A program made the translations under genes and the position numbers. A stretch of DNA of 64,000 nucleotides, taken from positions 38,391,558 through 38,455,557 of the forward strand of contig CM049310.1 of the NCBI GenBank assembly GCA_026874595.1, written 5' to 3'. Source of the DNA: Sipunculus nudus (lineage: Eukaryota > Annelida > Sipuncula > Golfingiida > Sipunculidae). The notes below the pieces were generated by a model. It saw only the letters and a list, made by a program, of their open reading frames with translations, was not told the DNA's origin and did not search any database. Positions 1 through 13,575 of the stretch are shown piece after piece. Numbering within the stretch: position 1 is the stretch's first letter; each line of letters begins with the position of its first letter.

Positions 1-150
1 CCTCTCTTTTTCTTACATATAGTATACATGTTTTTGTTTTATAAGCCAAGGTTGAAATGCACATTTGAAGCAACGCATCAACATGCAAAAATATCACTCA
101 TCATATAATTCTTAATTTATCTACTACTTTAAAATGTATGATCTATACCA

Positions 151-305
151 GAGGGGTAATTGTCCCAGGGGGAATTGTCATGGGGGGTGAATTGTCTTGG
201 GGGTAATTGATGGGGGGGGGGGTTATTGATGGGGGGGGTTGTAATTGTCATTGGGTTAAAAGACAGGTGGTAATTGTCCATGGGGGGTGGGGGGTAATTG
301 TCTGA
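151..305. repeat. G-rich minisatellite
   Basis: Degenerate tandem copies of a unit like GGGGTAATTGTC, with runs of G between TAATTG blocks. The proline/asparagine-rich minus-strand reading frame across it is a by-product of the repeat, not a gene. Confidence 0.8.
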
Positions 306-419
306 AAGGAAGTTGTCCTGTTGCCCTTTTAGCAGCAGACAGTATAAACCATATAAGCACTGAAATCTGCTTTGAGGAATTATGACTGGGTTTCTGTAAA
401 TACTTATGATTTTAAGCAT

Positions 420-1350
420 TCTGACACAAGGAGGGAAGCAAAAATAGGTATGAAATTAGAAAAAAAAGTAAAAAATAAAAACTTTCCTCTATGATGAAAT
501 AAAAGAAAATTTCAGATAAACCCTAGTCAAAGCTGCACTCAGATAAATATAGGATCAACCTCAGCTGCTGTACACTGACACTGTATGTACTGAATTTCTT
601 TGAGTCAACCCACTCTATACAGAATTACAACAATAACCTTGACAATAAAACACCCACACCTAACTCAGGAGATGACACTGCACTTAAGTAGGTTACCTTA
701 CCTGACTGGAAGCTAAGTTAAATAAAGTTACTATTAGGAAGAAAGCCTGTATCTGCATCATATGACATAGTAAAGAATTATGACTTAGCAGGAAATGGCC
801 CTTTGATCAATTTTACAGAAACTGAATAGAATACATGGGTGTGGGAGTTGTTGAAACTTGATTGCTGCATAAAGTTAGCTACTTTTTTACCCCTTTACCT
901 TATATCTCCAGCAAATAGGCCATGGTGTTTCTTCCCCATGTAACATAAGACACAGTCAGTAGAGGAATTGGAGTGTTTTGTAGCCCAAAGCCAGATAAGT
1001 TCTCAAAATGCCTCTGTGATTGATGTATGAGCTATTTTATCTACAAGCTGTTAGTAAGCACAGTATCATTGACAAATGGAAAAATCATGCAACTGAACTT
1101 GGTTGCATGTTTTCTGGAAGTTGAGTTGTCATGCATTGGGTGCTGCAAAGTGCCCTATGCAAAATTTGGTCTGACTTGCCACCAGATTTCATTGTTGAAT
1201 GTGTCTCGATTATTTTACCACAACCACCCCATTATAAACACTTGGATATAAACAAAACAAATAGCCTGTGTGCTGTGGGATCAGCATTTTTCTGTCTTTT
1301 TTTTTAAAGGATTCAGGGGAATATCTTAAGATAATAGATGTCAGATATCA
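420..1350. other. No feature seen
   Basis: AT-rich sequence. I see no coding exon with credible splice sites and no repeat structure here. Confidence 0.5.
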
Positions 1351-1351
1351 G

Positions 1352-1482
1352 AATAGACCTCTTTAAGAATAGGCACCTTTAAGAAAAGTCTCCTTTAAGA
1401 AAAGGCCCCTTTAAGAAAAGTGTCCTTTAAGAATAGGCCCCTTTAAGAAGTTTCCTTTAAAAATAGGCCACTTTAAGGCTGT
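1352..1482. repeat. Minisatellite, about 17-bp unit
   Basis: Roughly seven imperfect copies of a unit like CCTTTAAGAAAAGGCCC follow one another. The sequence on both sides is ordinary AT-rich DNA. Confidence 0.85.
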
Positions 1483-1483
1483 T

Positions 1484-2785
1484 TGAGAACACTAAAATGT
1501 GGTCAAACTGACTATGATCAAGCACACAAAACATCCGTATGGGATACAAGGTCTGCCATATGTGCAAGGTGTGGCGCTGATTCTTCTCACAAAAATCTTA
1601 GGTGTTCCTACCCGCTGTAACTAAACTAAAAACTAAAGAAGGATAAGATGGTGCTCAAGGGCTGAAATTTGGGGGAAGTCATAGACCCCCACCATAGGTG
1701 CTCCTTCAGCAACAATAAAGATGATACTTAAGTGTAGGTTTAACTATCAGGCACAAGGAATAGGAGAAACTCAGAGGAGACAGAGATGAAAAGCTAAGGT
1801 CTACAAATATCTAATTGATGTAAGGCAAAATCTAGCTTACTTAGCAAGGCTTCTTGCTTAGTGGACCTGCTGTTAGTATCTTCTATAATATGGTATGATT
1901 ATGTCTAAAAAAGAAACAAATTTATTTTTGACAAATGTATGCTTTTGCTAATTATGTAAGATTAGTAATGTTTTATCCTGTTGTAAGTACTGATGGATTG
2001 AAATCTTTAACAGCTGGTGTGTTTGTGCATACTCTTAGTTCTAATGTTTTAGTGAAACATCTTCCATATGTTATATATATAAATGTGTGTCTGTATATAT
2101 GCCTATAGCATATATCAAGATAATATTACAATCAATGTACTATATACTATGACATTCAAATGCAGCAATTATTAACTCTTTGGACAGAAGTTCCTGGCCA
2201 ATCAGAAAAAGACTGACAAGTTACTTCCTCAAGATAATTATAAACACCCCCACACTCCAGGAAAGGTCAGAGAGTAGATACTTATAAAACTCACAGTCAA
2301 AAGAAAAAAAAAGTTGCATTGTACTTGATGACTCTGTTTCTTTATATCACAGCGGGAGCTCCCTCCTGCATTGATTAAAAGGAAGTTAATTTTCTGCTGT
2401 CATCTGAAAAAGTAAGGAGAAGCAACATATTAAAAACCTTCAGAATGGTAAATTTCCTATTAGACTATGGAGGCAGCTCAGAGTGAGTGGCTGAACCCGG
2501 GATGATATCAGAAAAAAACTGACACTTTTTGTAGAAAGCCAGAGCAGATATCTTTCAAGCAGTGCATTTATGGCAATTCGAATTCATGTCATGTAGGCTT
2601 TTATAACCTCTACCAATGAAGAGACAATTTCCCTTGGCCATGTATTACCTTTTCTGTTTGTGACTGCTTGTTTGCGAAAGAAATCTGAATGGGTTTTGGA
2701 CTGATTTCAAACAAACTCTTATTTTATTAATATTTTTTTTGGTGGAGGTAAATGCCTTTACATTTTATTCTTACTTGTCTAATTT
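1484..2785. other. AT-rich non-coding stretch
   Basis: Nothing recognisable apart from short TA-rich tracts near 2068-2110. No exon or element ends were found. Confidence 0.5.
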
Positions 2786-2789
2786 TAAA

Positions 2790-3172
2790 CCTAAGTTTGT
2801 ACATCTGCAGATTTTCATTTCAGTTTGAGACTATGTGACAGGGTGTGCACTCACTAGAATCCTGTAATATCTTTTATATCCTGGTGTCACCCAGGCCCAG
2901 TGTCTACTGCACCTGTAGGTCCTGGGTGTGAAATCATCCCCATGGGTCATAACACGAAGGAACTACCCAAAGTGGCACACCTTTGTGAGTAATATATGAC
3001 TGTTAGATACAGCCTCCCCATGAACCCAGCAGAGCACTCACCCCGGGTGGGTGGGAAGGGGGGTTTTAGTTGACCGTGATATTCTCCCTGCTCCTCAGCT
3101 GGGATTTGAACTCATGACCTCCCAGCTATGATTCCTGTGCTCTACTCCTAGGCCACAGAATTCTAAGCGGAG
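2790..3172 (-). mobile_element. tRNA-derived SINE (copy 1)
   Basis: On the minus strand the right end reads as a tRNA-like head: a box-A-like stretch GGCCTAGGAGTAGAGC is followed by a box-B-like GGTCATGAGTTCAAATCC. The body and tail match the better preserved copies at 26246-26620 and 36655-37076, including the block around GACAGGG at about 2837-2843. This copy is the most diverged of the three; no target duplication could be recognised. Run of C at 3279-3289 lies outside it. Confidence 0.75.
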
Positions 3173-5105
3173 GTGACGAGAAAGATTGTTGATTAAAAAT
3201 TGAAGATGGTCTGGGCCCTGATCCATCCATGCTGGGTCATCTTTCATGTTGTACATCAGTCTCTTAGCAAAACAGAACCCCCCCCCCCCATATCCTGACA
3301 TCTTTTTGAGGAAATTAAAACTATTAAGAATATTGGGTTTTCCCTGGAGAGACACAGCCTGTGAATGTAACCAGTTCTGGTCATCTGTTGATGTAACCAC
3401 TCACATCCCCAGGCTCAAAGTCTTACTCTTGTATTTCACATGGCTATTCCATACATTTAAAACCATAATAAAGGTAAACTGGATATTCATATATGTCAGA
3501 TCCAGCTCACTAAGAACATGCTATCAGAGGAGATTCACCCTTCTGTGGGTAGTCCATGTGAACACTCCAGAGTGATTTGATCCATGGCTCAGCATTAAAA
3601 CAATATTGCCCTGCAGAATGTGTGATTAGCAAAATTCCTCTGTTTCAGCTATTTTAGTTAATGGTATCTGCAGACACAAAGTTTAAAGATATTTTGTGTT
3701 CATGTGGGTTCTGCTGCGTAAGGTGTTTCTTTCAAGAGAATTCTTCTGAGACCCCTGTAGAGATCTTTCTGAAACCAGGCATAATGAAAGGTCACATGGG
3801 AAATGGTGCCTGAAAAACACTTTTGGCGCCATCTGGAGTTGTTTTAATGTGATATCCATCTGTGTGTCTGCTCTGGTTTAAAATCACCTACACCTATACT
3901 AAATTTTTAGTGGGCATATGTATGTATGTATATAATATATATATGTGTGTGTATATGTATACATAATATATGTGTGTGTGTGTATATATATATATATAAA
4001 ATTTTATATATATACTAGTATGTTTTTATTTAATACAGAGAAACTGATAGAAAGATAATTAGATCAATAAACAGATCTATATGTAAAATGTTTCACAAGA
4101 AAAGAAACAAATTTTATCATTCACAATGAGTATATCTGTGACAGAAACTGTGTAATATTGCTACACCTAACAGGGAAACAAGAATATCTGAAGGCTGACT
4201 TATTATCCATGGGGAAATCAGTCTGAGTGTAGCACACAGTAACAGACACCGTAAATCTTGCCGTAAGAGGTCAGCAGGCAGGTCTCAGTATAGAGAACTC
4301 CTCCACTAAAGAACTGAACAAACTCTTGGTGGTTGTTATGACAGAGAACTCCAAGGTGTCATGGAAATCATCAGTCAGCACATTTCAAACCCAGGTCTAA
4401 GTCATCAATGCCTTCTATAACATCAACCAAATTAAAAAAAAAGTTTATATTTTACTTGCCTTGGTACCAAGGCTGAAAATTGTACTCTGGTGGACTGGAT
4501 GATAAACCCATCCAGATACACCCTTTTTCCCATGACTCTTTGACTCATCTTTTTCAGGTAAGGAATTAATATTGCATATATGCAGCATAGGTATCCAGTA
4601 TCCAAGGAAATGCTAGAAATAAAATCAATTTCCAGGAAAAAATCTAACAAAATAAAATATTGTGCTTATCACAGAGAAACTTACATAATCTGTGACAGAA
4701 AATGGTAAATGATATAAATGAACAAGAAATTTATTTATTGTGTTTACTGTGTTTATGAACTTACTTATAAACTATTTTATCCTGAAGCTTGAAATTGCCT
4801 CGGTAATCAGAGGGGATGGACAGCATGCCCTTTGTTCAGAGAGCAGTGGGTGGCAGATTATACATTGTGACAAGTACACCAAGGTGGTGCCAGCTGGAGT
4901 GGCAGGTGCGAAATTTAAACCAAGGGCACATATATATATGCATGTTTATGGTAATCATTAAACACTGCTGATACAGACATTACCTTTCCATTCAATATTT
5001 TAAGTGAAAAGAACTTTGAAATGGTATGTATAATAAACATATACAAGAAAAAATATTTTTTTTTTTAATATTGAATACTAGAATGATTTTTGCAAGGAAA
5101 AATAT
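3173..5105. other. Non-coding stretch with TA/TG microsatellite
   Basis: Contains TA/TG-rich dinucleotide tracts at about 3917-4010 and a CTCF-like sequence at 3824-3838 (see findings). No coding exon was recognised. Confidence 0.5.
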
Positions 5106-5109
5106 GGAC

Positions 5110-7000
5110 TTATCTCAAATATATCTCAAGTCTCAGTTATGGTCTTAACAGAAGTCACAAATCCATACATTGACCCTCAAGGTCAAACTCGTGGGAAACA
5201 ACATACTTGTGATAGTAAATGAAAACATCTGCATAGCTTAAAAAATGATGGAGGGTCACAGTGATTCCTTATTTTGGCAGATTTGAAGATCTCAGGCAAT
5301 GTCACAAGTTTACAAACTCCTCCAAGAATGTGATAGAAACAACTTGTGTGTCAAATTTGAAGAAAAAGTCTTCAGTATTAAGAAAGTTAGAGGGGGCACA
5401 ATAATCCTAGAATTCTGCAGATTTTACCTTCAAGGCTTGAAGATTAAAGTCAAGATCAGCTTGAAGATTAAAGTCAAGATCAAAAGTTTTTGAACTCATC
5501 AGAGAACATGACAGGAACAACTACTGTGTCAAATTTGAGGAAAAAATCTTCTGTTCTTCCAAATGTGTGTGTGAGGCACAAGAGGGTTACATTTATCCTA
5601 GCATTCTGCAGATTTAACACTGACGTTCAAGGTCACCAGTAGTCAAAACTCGGTGGAAACAACTTGTGTAAAGTTATTGCATCACAAAAAGTCCTACAGA
5701 CGAACTATAATTTGCTTTATTTGACCCAGAGATCATGTCTAAGAACTTGGTTAAAACAAGTTGTGTTTTAAATTTGAGGGCAAAATATTCAAAACTTAAA
5801 AAGTTATGGGTTTTACAACAAATTTACATTTTGTCAGATCTGACCTTGAAGTCAAGGTCACCAGTTTCTACTACACAAAGGTCTTTATATAGATTCAAAA
5901 ACAGAATTTATAATATCTATGTTGTAGAAACGGTGTTATAGGTTGTTTTCTTGCATAATAATTGAGATGAGGACTGGATCGCTTGGACCAGTCCGGTCCA
6001 CAATTTTGTGCTGTACTGGACCAGACTGCTAACACAAAATACAAAACCTCTTATCCCTGATCCAGACCACTCTACCTCATTTTTTTAGTCTACTTAAAAC
6101 AAATGACTTCATGGATTTAGTTTCAACCCATAATATTTGTAATGAACAAGGTGTAACTAGAATGACTTGTTCTAGCACTTGCAAAAACAAATGTCTCCCC
6201 CCATTGCATATAGGTTATCTTCAGTACTTCCAAAGTGATAGGGTTCACAAAAACCCTTCAAAAGTTATCACATTTACAAGACAAAAACTTTAATTTGGTT
6301 AATTTGATCTATAAGACTCTGTTCAAGGTCACCATTTTTCAAACTTTGCGAAGAACTTGGTAGGAACAATTTATGGACCAAATTTGAGGACCAAGTGTGA
6401 AACAGTTCAATAGTTATGGGGTTCCAAAAAATTTTATATTTCAGCAGATTTGACCTTGAAGATGAAGGTCAAGGTCATCCATTTCAAGATTTTGGTGGGA
6501 ACCATGAGTGTGTCAAATTTGTAGAGAAAATATGCAGCCTTTCAAAAGTTATCATGTTCACAACTAAAATTTGGCTAATTTGACCTTGAAGATCCTGGTC
6601 AAGGTCACAAGTTTTCAAACTTGACTAAGAACTTGGTAGGAACAATTTGTTTACCAAATTTGAAGACAAAATCTGAAATACTTCAAAAGTTATGGGGTTT
6701 AAAAGAATTTTACATTTCAGCAGATGAAGGTCAAGGTCACCAGTTTCAAACTCCACGAGAAATTGGTGGGAACCATGAGCGTGTCAAATTTTGAGGGAAA
6801 AATGCAGCCCTTCAAAAGTTATCACTTTCACAAGGAAACCCAAAGAATTTACAATTCGTCAGATTTTACCTTGAAGATTAAGGTCAAGGCATTGGGTTTC
6901 AAACTCAGTGTTTCAGATTTTGGAGGGAAATATGCAGTCCTTCAAAAGTTATCGCGTTCACAAGATATCCTACAGACGACAGCACTGAAAACGTCTCCCC
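5110..7000 (+). repeat. Tandem array with GGTCAAGGTCACC motif (family 3)
   Basis: Degenerate tandem units, each with a CAAATTTGAGG-like segment, a CTTCAAAAGTTAT-like segment and TTGACCTTGAAG...AAGGTCAAGGTCACC. The CAAATTTG landmarks at 6378, 6515, 6655 and 6784 give a period near 135-140 bp in the distal half. The array ends after GCGTTCACAAGATATCC near 6970. A reverse-oriented fragment with the same end lies at 11640-11990. The short reading frames across the array are repeat shadows. It is probably the core of a non-autonomous mobile element. Confidence 0.8.
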
Positions 7001-7034
7001 TGTGGGGAGGGGGGAGTGTAGTTGTACATAATTA

Positions 7035-8735
7035 ACCTCTCAAAGAAAGGTTCTTTAAAATGTATTTAACCCAACAGGAAAAAGTTAGAGTACCAGTATA
7101 ATCATACGGGTATTTATTTGTGTACATGTATTTATATTTTCATTCTCAGGCTAACAGTAAAAGGTATTTTGTTGTTTAAATTATGACTGAAGTTGGACGT
7201 TTAGCATAACCTTTGTCCCCTGTTTTGTTGCACATTGCTTCGGTTTTACCTCTGTATCACGTGCATGTGTACCAACTTATATTAAGAACAGTTTCTATGC
7301 ACTGAAAACAGATCCATACATATTAATAAGTTTTCTACTTTCAAAGTGCAGCACTGAAACCGCTCCATATCACTATTCAGCTGAGGTCAACCCACATCCA
7401 TTAGGACCAGCATATTCTTTGAATCGAGCTTGCCTAGCCCACACAATTTGGTTTATATCCTAACCACCAATTAAACCAAGATCTAAGGTATCACGTATAG
7501 ATTATAATATTACATTTATTCACCATTTGCTGTGAAGGTGATATTTGGGTTAGTTAAATATTTGAAAAATATATGTAATACACATATATGAAAAATATAC
7601 ATAGAATAAAAGCAGAAAAAAATTAAAATACTACAATTTAAGTTTATTTTTTTATGATTTTAAATAAGGAAGTGCTTATTTCCATTCCCCCAGGGTGTGC
7701 AAATAAGGGAAGCTCATTTCCACTCCCCCTATGAGTTACCAATTCCCATGTAAGATGGAAAAGATAAGCGTTTAATTGTTAGAAAAGATAACCATTTACA
7801 GCAGGTTTATAGTAAAATATTGATGAATATGTATATGTACATAAAATAAAAAATAAATGTTATTTGCCTTACCTTTGAGATGCATATCTATCTGATCAGC
7901 ATGGTGACAATGGTTTTAAAGCATCCTATGTCACATTTACAGTTTTCATTTTTCTTTAGATCAAAGTTCTAGTAATTTTTCACCTATTTTGACACCACAG
8001 TAACATCATTGAAAATGTTCAAAATGAAATCAGTGGTATGGTAAATTACTGAAACAACCTACCAGGTTACAGGTGCCAGTCCAGTTAAACTGTCTGTGTT
8101 TTGCCTGGTATTCTGAGCCAAGAGCTGGTGAGATACATACACAAAACCAGATCTCACTAATGAGGTGCTAACAGTCTACTGATAAGGACTCTCAGCCAGT
8201 TAATAAGTGAATGTAGAAATCATCCTCACCCTTCATGTGCTACTTTAAGTTAGTTCTCATGATCCACATATAAATTTTCAAGATGATTAAACAACTTGAA
8301 CAACAAAATTTATTTGGCACTGCAGAAAAATATAAATCTATGTCTTTGAAATTTCTTTTGCAAATATAAATGTAATATAATTGTCAGGGGTTATTCTGCA
8401 AATCATTAATGTTTTAAACTTTGATGTTTAACGCATTAAAATGAAATGCATTTCAATATAAAAACAGAAAAACTTAATTGTTTAAAGAACTTAGTTCTAG
8501 AAATGTGTAACTGTGTGTCCCTATAGAAGTACTTGAGAGAGGATTTTTTAAAGAAAAGCAATTATTAAACTACCTTTTATCACTGGAAAGAATAAACACC
8601 ACGTTTTGGTCACTTTAACTGCCAGAATACTCAAGACTGTACCAGCTTTTACCATAAAACCCTATGGGGAGTGGCAATAAGCGTCTCCTTTTACTACTCC
8701 TCCTGGGGCACTGGAAATAAACTGCCTTTAAATAA
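7035..8735. other. No feature seen
   Basis: AT-rich DNA with no recognised exon or repeat. Short A/T runs only. Confidence 0.45.
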
Positions 8736-8792
8736 ATGGGTCAGACCGCTTGGACGGATCCACCTACTGGACCGGACCGCTTATGTGATGGG

Positions 8793-8855
8793 CTAGACCC
8801 AGTTGTGGCTCTGTTGTAAACACAGACAAAACAACAGAGCCACAACTGGGTCTAG
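8793..8855. repeat. Perfect 25-bp inverted repeat (hairpin)
   Basis: Arms 8793-8817 and 8831-8855 are exact reverse complements, separated by a 13-nt A-rich loop. The arms begin CTAGACCCAG and end CTGTTGT. Just upstream (8738-8790) are GGACCGGACCGC-type repeats resembling a patch at 5975-6035, so this may be the fold of a small transposable element. Confidence 0.95.
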
Positions 8856-8859
8856 TGAT

Positions 8860-11635
8860 GGGCCGGGTTCCGCACCTCCACATTATAACCCCACAAATGC
8901 GATTCGACCAAATGTAGGCCTAGTACCGGTATCACATATATCTAATATTTCTGTATATAAATGTAAAGGGATGGAATTTGTACATACCTCTGCAAAGTAA
9001 CTGTTTGATCAGGCGTGGTCGCGTGCATTTGTTGTTCGGGCCGCGCCGCAGTGTCAAAACGCTAACACATACACACGAAATTATGCTCAGGCTGCTCACG
9101 ATCACTATACCTGGTCTGCGTGTATGCTGGTGACTGACCGAGCGGCGACAGACGCTGGCCTTTAAATATGATATGATGTAATCACTGCGGGTAAAAAAGG
9201 AAAAAGATAGAACCACACTACACGGAAATGGGACACCGGCCCTTCCCAATTCAAGCAGTGTTCCAACAGTGGCAACGCATTAATTTATTTATACAAATAC
9301 GGAGTTTCCCGGACATTACATAAAATATATAAATAAATCTCCTCTTTGAAATGTATTTTTTCCGAAGCTATATTTTCATGTGCCTTAACACTTTGAAAAT
9401 TTAGTAAATCTAAGTGAAATCTGACTGCAGTAAGGCTTGTAAATTAGTATTTCTGTATGGATATGTCAATATGAAAAAAAAAGTTTCACGATTTTTAAAT
9501 TCACTATTTAAATTTGCATTATGCAGGTTCATGCAAAAATATGCAAATTACCTTATAGGATATTCATTGATTATATTTATCTATTCATAACTGAATTTAT
9601 ATTCTTTTAAAAAAAATACTTGTAACGATGCAACATTAGGCCTCTGTAGTAAAGGAACTTGCGCAAAAAAGGCTTTTCTGTTTAAATTACCCACTCTCAA
9701 CCCACTCTCATACAGCCACGATAGGGATCGAATTCGAAGCCTGTTCGCCATCGGAGAGCGCCGAGCGTTTTGCCATGCGATGGTCCAGACCCAAGAAGCG
9801 TTTCTTATTAAAGGTTCATCGTACGAAAGTTTCTCTGTTCACTTTTATTTTTTTTTTTATAAAATTAGGCCTATTTATTTAAGAAAAAATCACCACTCTA
9901 CCACCGGACACAAAGAAGTCGTACATTTTTATGCCAAAAGTTGTTCACCCTAATCAAGCAGCCATTTGTCCAAAAGTATAAGATGTACCGTACGTGTTTC
10001 CTTCATCAGACACCAGCGGTGTACCTGGCCTCATTGCCGCCCGGGGCGGTCTTAGAAATTGCCGCCCCTCTAACAAAACATTATACAAAACTGGATAACA
10101 TATTGAAACATATCATGTCAAATATCTTTGTTACAGGTTTGTATCTGACAGCAACGCACATATATGGATGGATTCACTGGCAGGGAATTCTTCCTCCACA
10201 TATTAAAGAGCAAACATCTCTTTGCTGATGTAAATCAACAGATCACTCGAAGTTCAATCGGGTATATTTCATTATAAAGTGAACAAAAAGGAATAAAACG
10301 AATATATTGTAACCAAAACAGATCAAACTGCAGGATATACACATATAATGTGATCTTTCATCATTCATGTAAACACAATTCATGATTACTTTATACTCAA
10401 CTTGGGGAAAAAAAACTTTATTTGGTGTTATTCCATTTTTAACGCATACAAATACCTTTAAGTCAAGTTGTCACATCTATAATTCCACCTCTTGTTATCG
10501 CATATGACAGCAGGTACACCTAATAGAGCTATTGAGATATGCATGGTACTGCTGATTGCGAGGCACTTTATAGTCTTTACTAAAAACGCGTAATTTCATG
10601 AGTTAGGCTTATATATATATATATATATAAGCAGGGCATGTTTAATATTTTCACATAAAAAATCAAATGTTTTGAAAAACTGACTTGGTTTAATAAAATT
10701 TCCTCAAAGTTAAAAGCATTCCTTAATATAAGGCTACATCAATATCATTTTAGAATTATAGTGATTATGCACACTTTAACTCGAGGTTTTATTTATGAAC
10801 TTATGACTATTTGTTATTCTATAAAGTATTTAAATAAATTTCAAGTAATTATATCATTTAAATACAAGTTATATTTTAATTTTAAATAATTTGTCACAAT
10901 AAACGACAATTGTCTGTAGGTAGTGGATCATTAAATTGTTAATGACAGAATTAACAGTACAGGTAAGTATATCTTTAATTTAAGTTTTGAAGTCCAAAAA
11001 TAAAACTGATGCTTGATACGTATATTGAACATGTGGCTAAGCAGCCAGGGGGATTCAACCCGTCGGACAGTTATAATAGAAATATATCTTAAAGTTAAAA
11101 TAATTCCTACATAGGTCTGGGTGTTCATTGTGTTTATTCACGTTACATAAAAGATCATGCAGGTCATGTTGGGTAATCAAAATACACAGGCATTTAGGTA
11201 GTACTCATTATATACATGATAGTGTAAACGTGTAAACGTCTGTATTTTAACGAGACTGGTGTGAGAGTAGGGAGAATCATTGAAAAAGGGCACTTCAGGT
11301 TGTTTCAGACCGTTTAAATATCATGGAATATCGGAAATTCTAGGGTTCTAGAATGGAAATTCTTTATACTTTCCAAGGAAAGAGCAACAAAATTCGCCAA
11401 AATATGGACGACAGACACCCCACCCCCACCACAGGGGGCCATTGGTCTTCTGGCAGGGTTTTTCCCTGGTGATTACCAGCTGCTGCTAGGGATTTCTGTA
11501 AACGACGACCGCCCTGAAATGCTGGCCTTTGCATGATTGATCAGTTTATTGATGGTGTAATGACATTGCAAGACCATAGATCTAACAAAGAATAACTACA
11601 AATATGTTCTTTTTTTGCGTATATTTTGCCTCTAT
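8860..11635. other. Non-coding; GC-richer patch and possible tRNA-like remnant
   Basis: 9000-9250 is richer in CpG than its surroundings. At about 9722-9790 the minus strand holds a box-B-like TTCGAATTCGATCCC downstream of a GC-rich segment, which could be a decayed SINE. A TA run sits at 10612-10630. No exon was recognised. Confidence 0.4.
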
Positions 11636-11639
11636 AGAG

Positions 11640-11990
11640 ACCTTCTAAACCGTTGTCGTCTGTCGTCGTCGGTAGGATACCTTGTGAACGCGACAACTTT
11701 TGAAGAGCTGCATATTTTTCTCCGAAATTTAAAACACTGATGATTCTCACTGAAAATCTCGGAGGAGTTCGAAACCCAGTGACCTTGACCATCATCTTCA
11801 AGGCCAAATCTGCCGAAGTGGAAAATTATTGTGAAGCCCATAACTTTTGAAGTATATCACATTTTGTCCTCAAATATGGTAAACCGATTATTCATACAAA
11901 GTTCTCGAAGGAGTTCGAAAGCTGGTGACCTTGACAAATATCTTCATGGTCAAATGAGCCAAATTATGGTTATTTTCTTGTCCATGCGAT
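11640..11990 (-). repeat. Fragment of family 3 repeat
   Basis: Reverse-oriented relative of the 5.1-7.0 kb array: the minus strand reads CTTCAAAAGTTGTCGCG then TTCACAAGGTATCC, followed by GACGAC-type repeats, and TGGTCAAGGTCAC units occur twice. The two overlapping minus-strand reading frames here come from this repeat. Confidence 0.75.
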
Positions 11991-12099
11991 AACAACCTAC
12001 TACTGGTATATTTTAGAAACATGCTTTAATATTAATAGGAATCCCCTTATGTAAACATAATTATGCGTGCCACATAACAATGTCATCTCGCTGACATGG

Positions 12100-12406
12100 G
12101 GCCGGGCCAGGGGCGTCAATAGGGGGGGGGGGGGATGGGGGTATATGTACCCCCCACTTTTAGCAAGGGGGGGGGGGGGGATGGTCAATGTAATCATTAT
12201 CCCTGATATTCAGAGAATAATATTTATATATTGGAAATGAAATATATTTATAACTAGAATTATTACCTTTGGTAACATTTATGAGTTTAATATAAAATGT
12301 TATATATCTTAACCTGATTAACAATTAACATATATTGGAAACATGCCTTTTAATTTAAAAACCTTATACTTAATTTATAATATTTGAAATTTGTCATACA
12401 GATAAT

Positions 12407-12455
<49 letters not shown>

Positions 12456-12539
12456 GTGTGTGTTAGTGTGTATGTGAAAAAAAAGTTGCGTCCCCCCCCC
12501 CCCCCCCCTTGAAGAAAAATTGACGGCACTGGGCCGGGC
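12100..12539. mobile_element. hAT-like MITE with 8-bp target site duplications
   Basis: The element spans 12108-12531 (424 bp). Its terminal inverted repeats are CAGGGGCGTCAAT at the left and ATTGACGGCACTG at the right, which pair with two mismatches. Exact 8-bp direct repeats GGCCGGGC flank it at 12100-12107 and 12532-12539. CAGNG termini with 8-bp duplications are the hallmark of the hAT superfamily. The interior has no transposase frame; it holds poly-G and poly-C runs and a TA microsatellite at about 12413-12461. Confidence 0.92.
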
Positions 12540-13121
12540 TGGCATAGTTCAGGTTCTTTTTACCATTTACTGTGTGACAGTGATTAGTGTCGAAATGACG
12601 CAAAAACTTTGGGACTGATTAATAAAGGTGCATTGGGTATACTTTTAGGATTGGTTGATTATTTTTTTTTTCTTTTTATTAGAAACATGATTGTCAATGA
12701 AGATGGCACCTGTACTTGCCGATCAAAGTCAGCATATGGCCACCGAGGACTTTGAGTTGACACATATATCCACCACGCTCTTTTCTAATAGAAATAATTT
12801 TACTGCCTGTAACGTGGTGCACGGTTGACGGAACAGCCACCCCATATCCCGGTGATAATAATGCTACCTACTGCTGGCCATCCATATTCCACAGAACAGC
12901 CACATGGAACTGGCGATACGTGGTCTCAAAGCCCGGCGGACAGGTTCTTGTTGACAATTGCAGTAATTCTTGTAAATCGTATTAGATATTTCATTATCTC
13001 AATCCAGTGACCGGTGATGTTTACAAATGTACCCTGGAAGTTTTAGGCAATAATTTGACATTCATTGCATATATGATATTGTGGATTTTTTTTTTTTTTT
13101 TTTGCTGCCAGGCCGGATATT

Positions 13122-13575
13122 CAGGGGCGGATCAAGGATTTAGGAAAAGGGGTGGTCCAAACAAGGAGGACTAGTGAAAACCCTAAAAAAGATCACCAGG
13201 TCCGGAAAAGAGGGGTCCAGATATTGTATTTGTCAATATACCTTGGCCTTAACCTTCTTTGTTTTCGCTTTTTTTATTTAAAGAATGAAATAAATGAATA
13301 GACGCCCGGGCGTCTGATCCAGGAAATACGATAATATAACCTGTTTTAAAACGCCAGCCACACTTGCACTATGTTCGCCAACAATGGCGATTCCAGGATG
13401 TCCAACCCAGGAGGACAAATGGAAACCCTTAAAAAAAGGTCCTCAGGTCTGAAAAAGGGGGGGGGGTCTAGGCGGCAAAATTTTGTCTGAAGCCCTTAAA
13501 AAACGTTTCTGATGAAAAAGGGGGGGGGGGGGGCCGACCCCCTGGACCCCCCCCCCCCCCCCCGATCCGCTTCTG
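13122..13575. mobile_element. MITE-like element with CAGGGGCGGATC termini
   Basis: The left end CAGGGGCGGATC (13122) and right end GATCCGCTTCTG (ending 13575) form imperfect inverted repeats. The interior repeats an AAAGGGGGGTCC-like phrase. I do not see matching 8-bp flanks, so the copy may be old or composite. A fragment with the same terminus lies at 28688-28861. Confidence 0.7.

Noticed and set aside
1352-1482. Possible CRISPR-like regular repeat
   Set aside because: Units are contiguous and degenerate with no spacers, and the window is a eukaryotic genome; it is a minisatellite.
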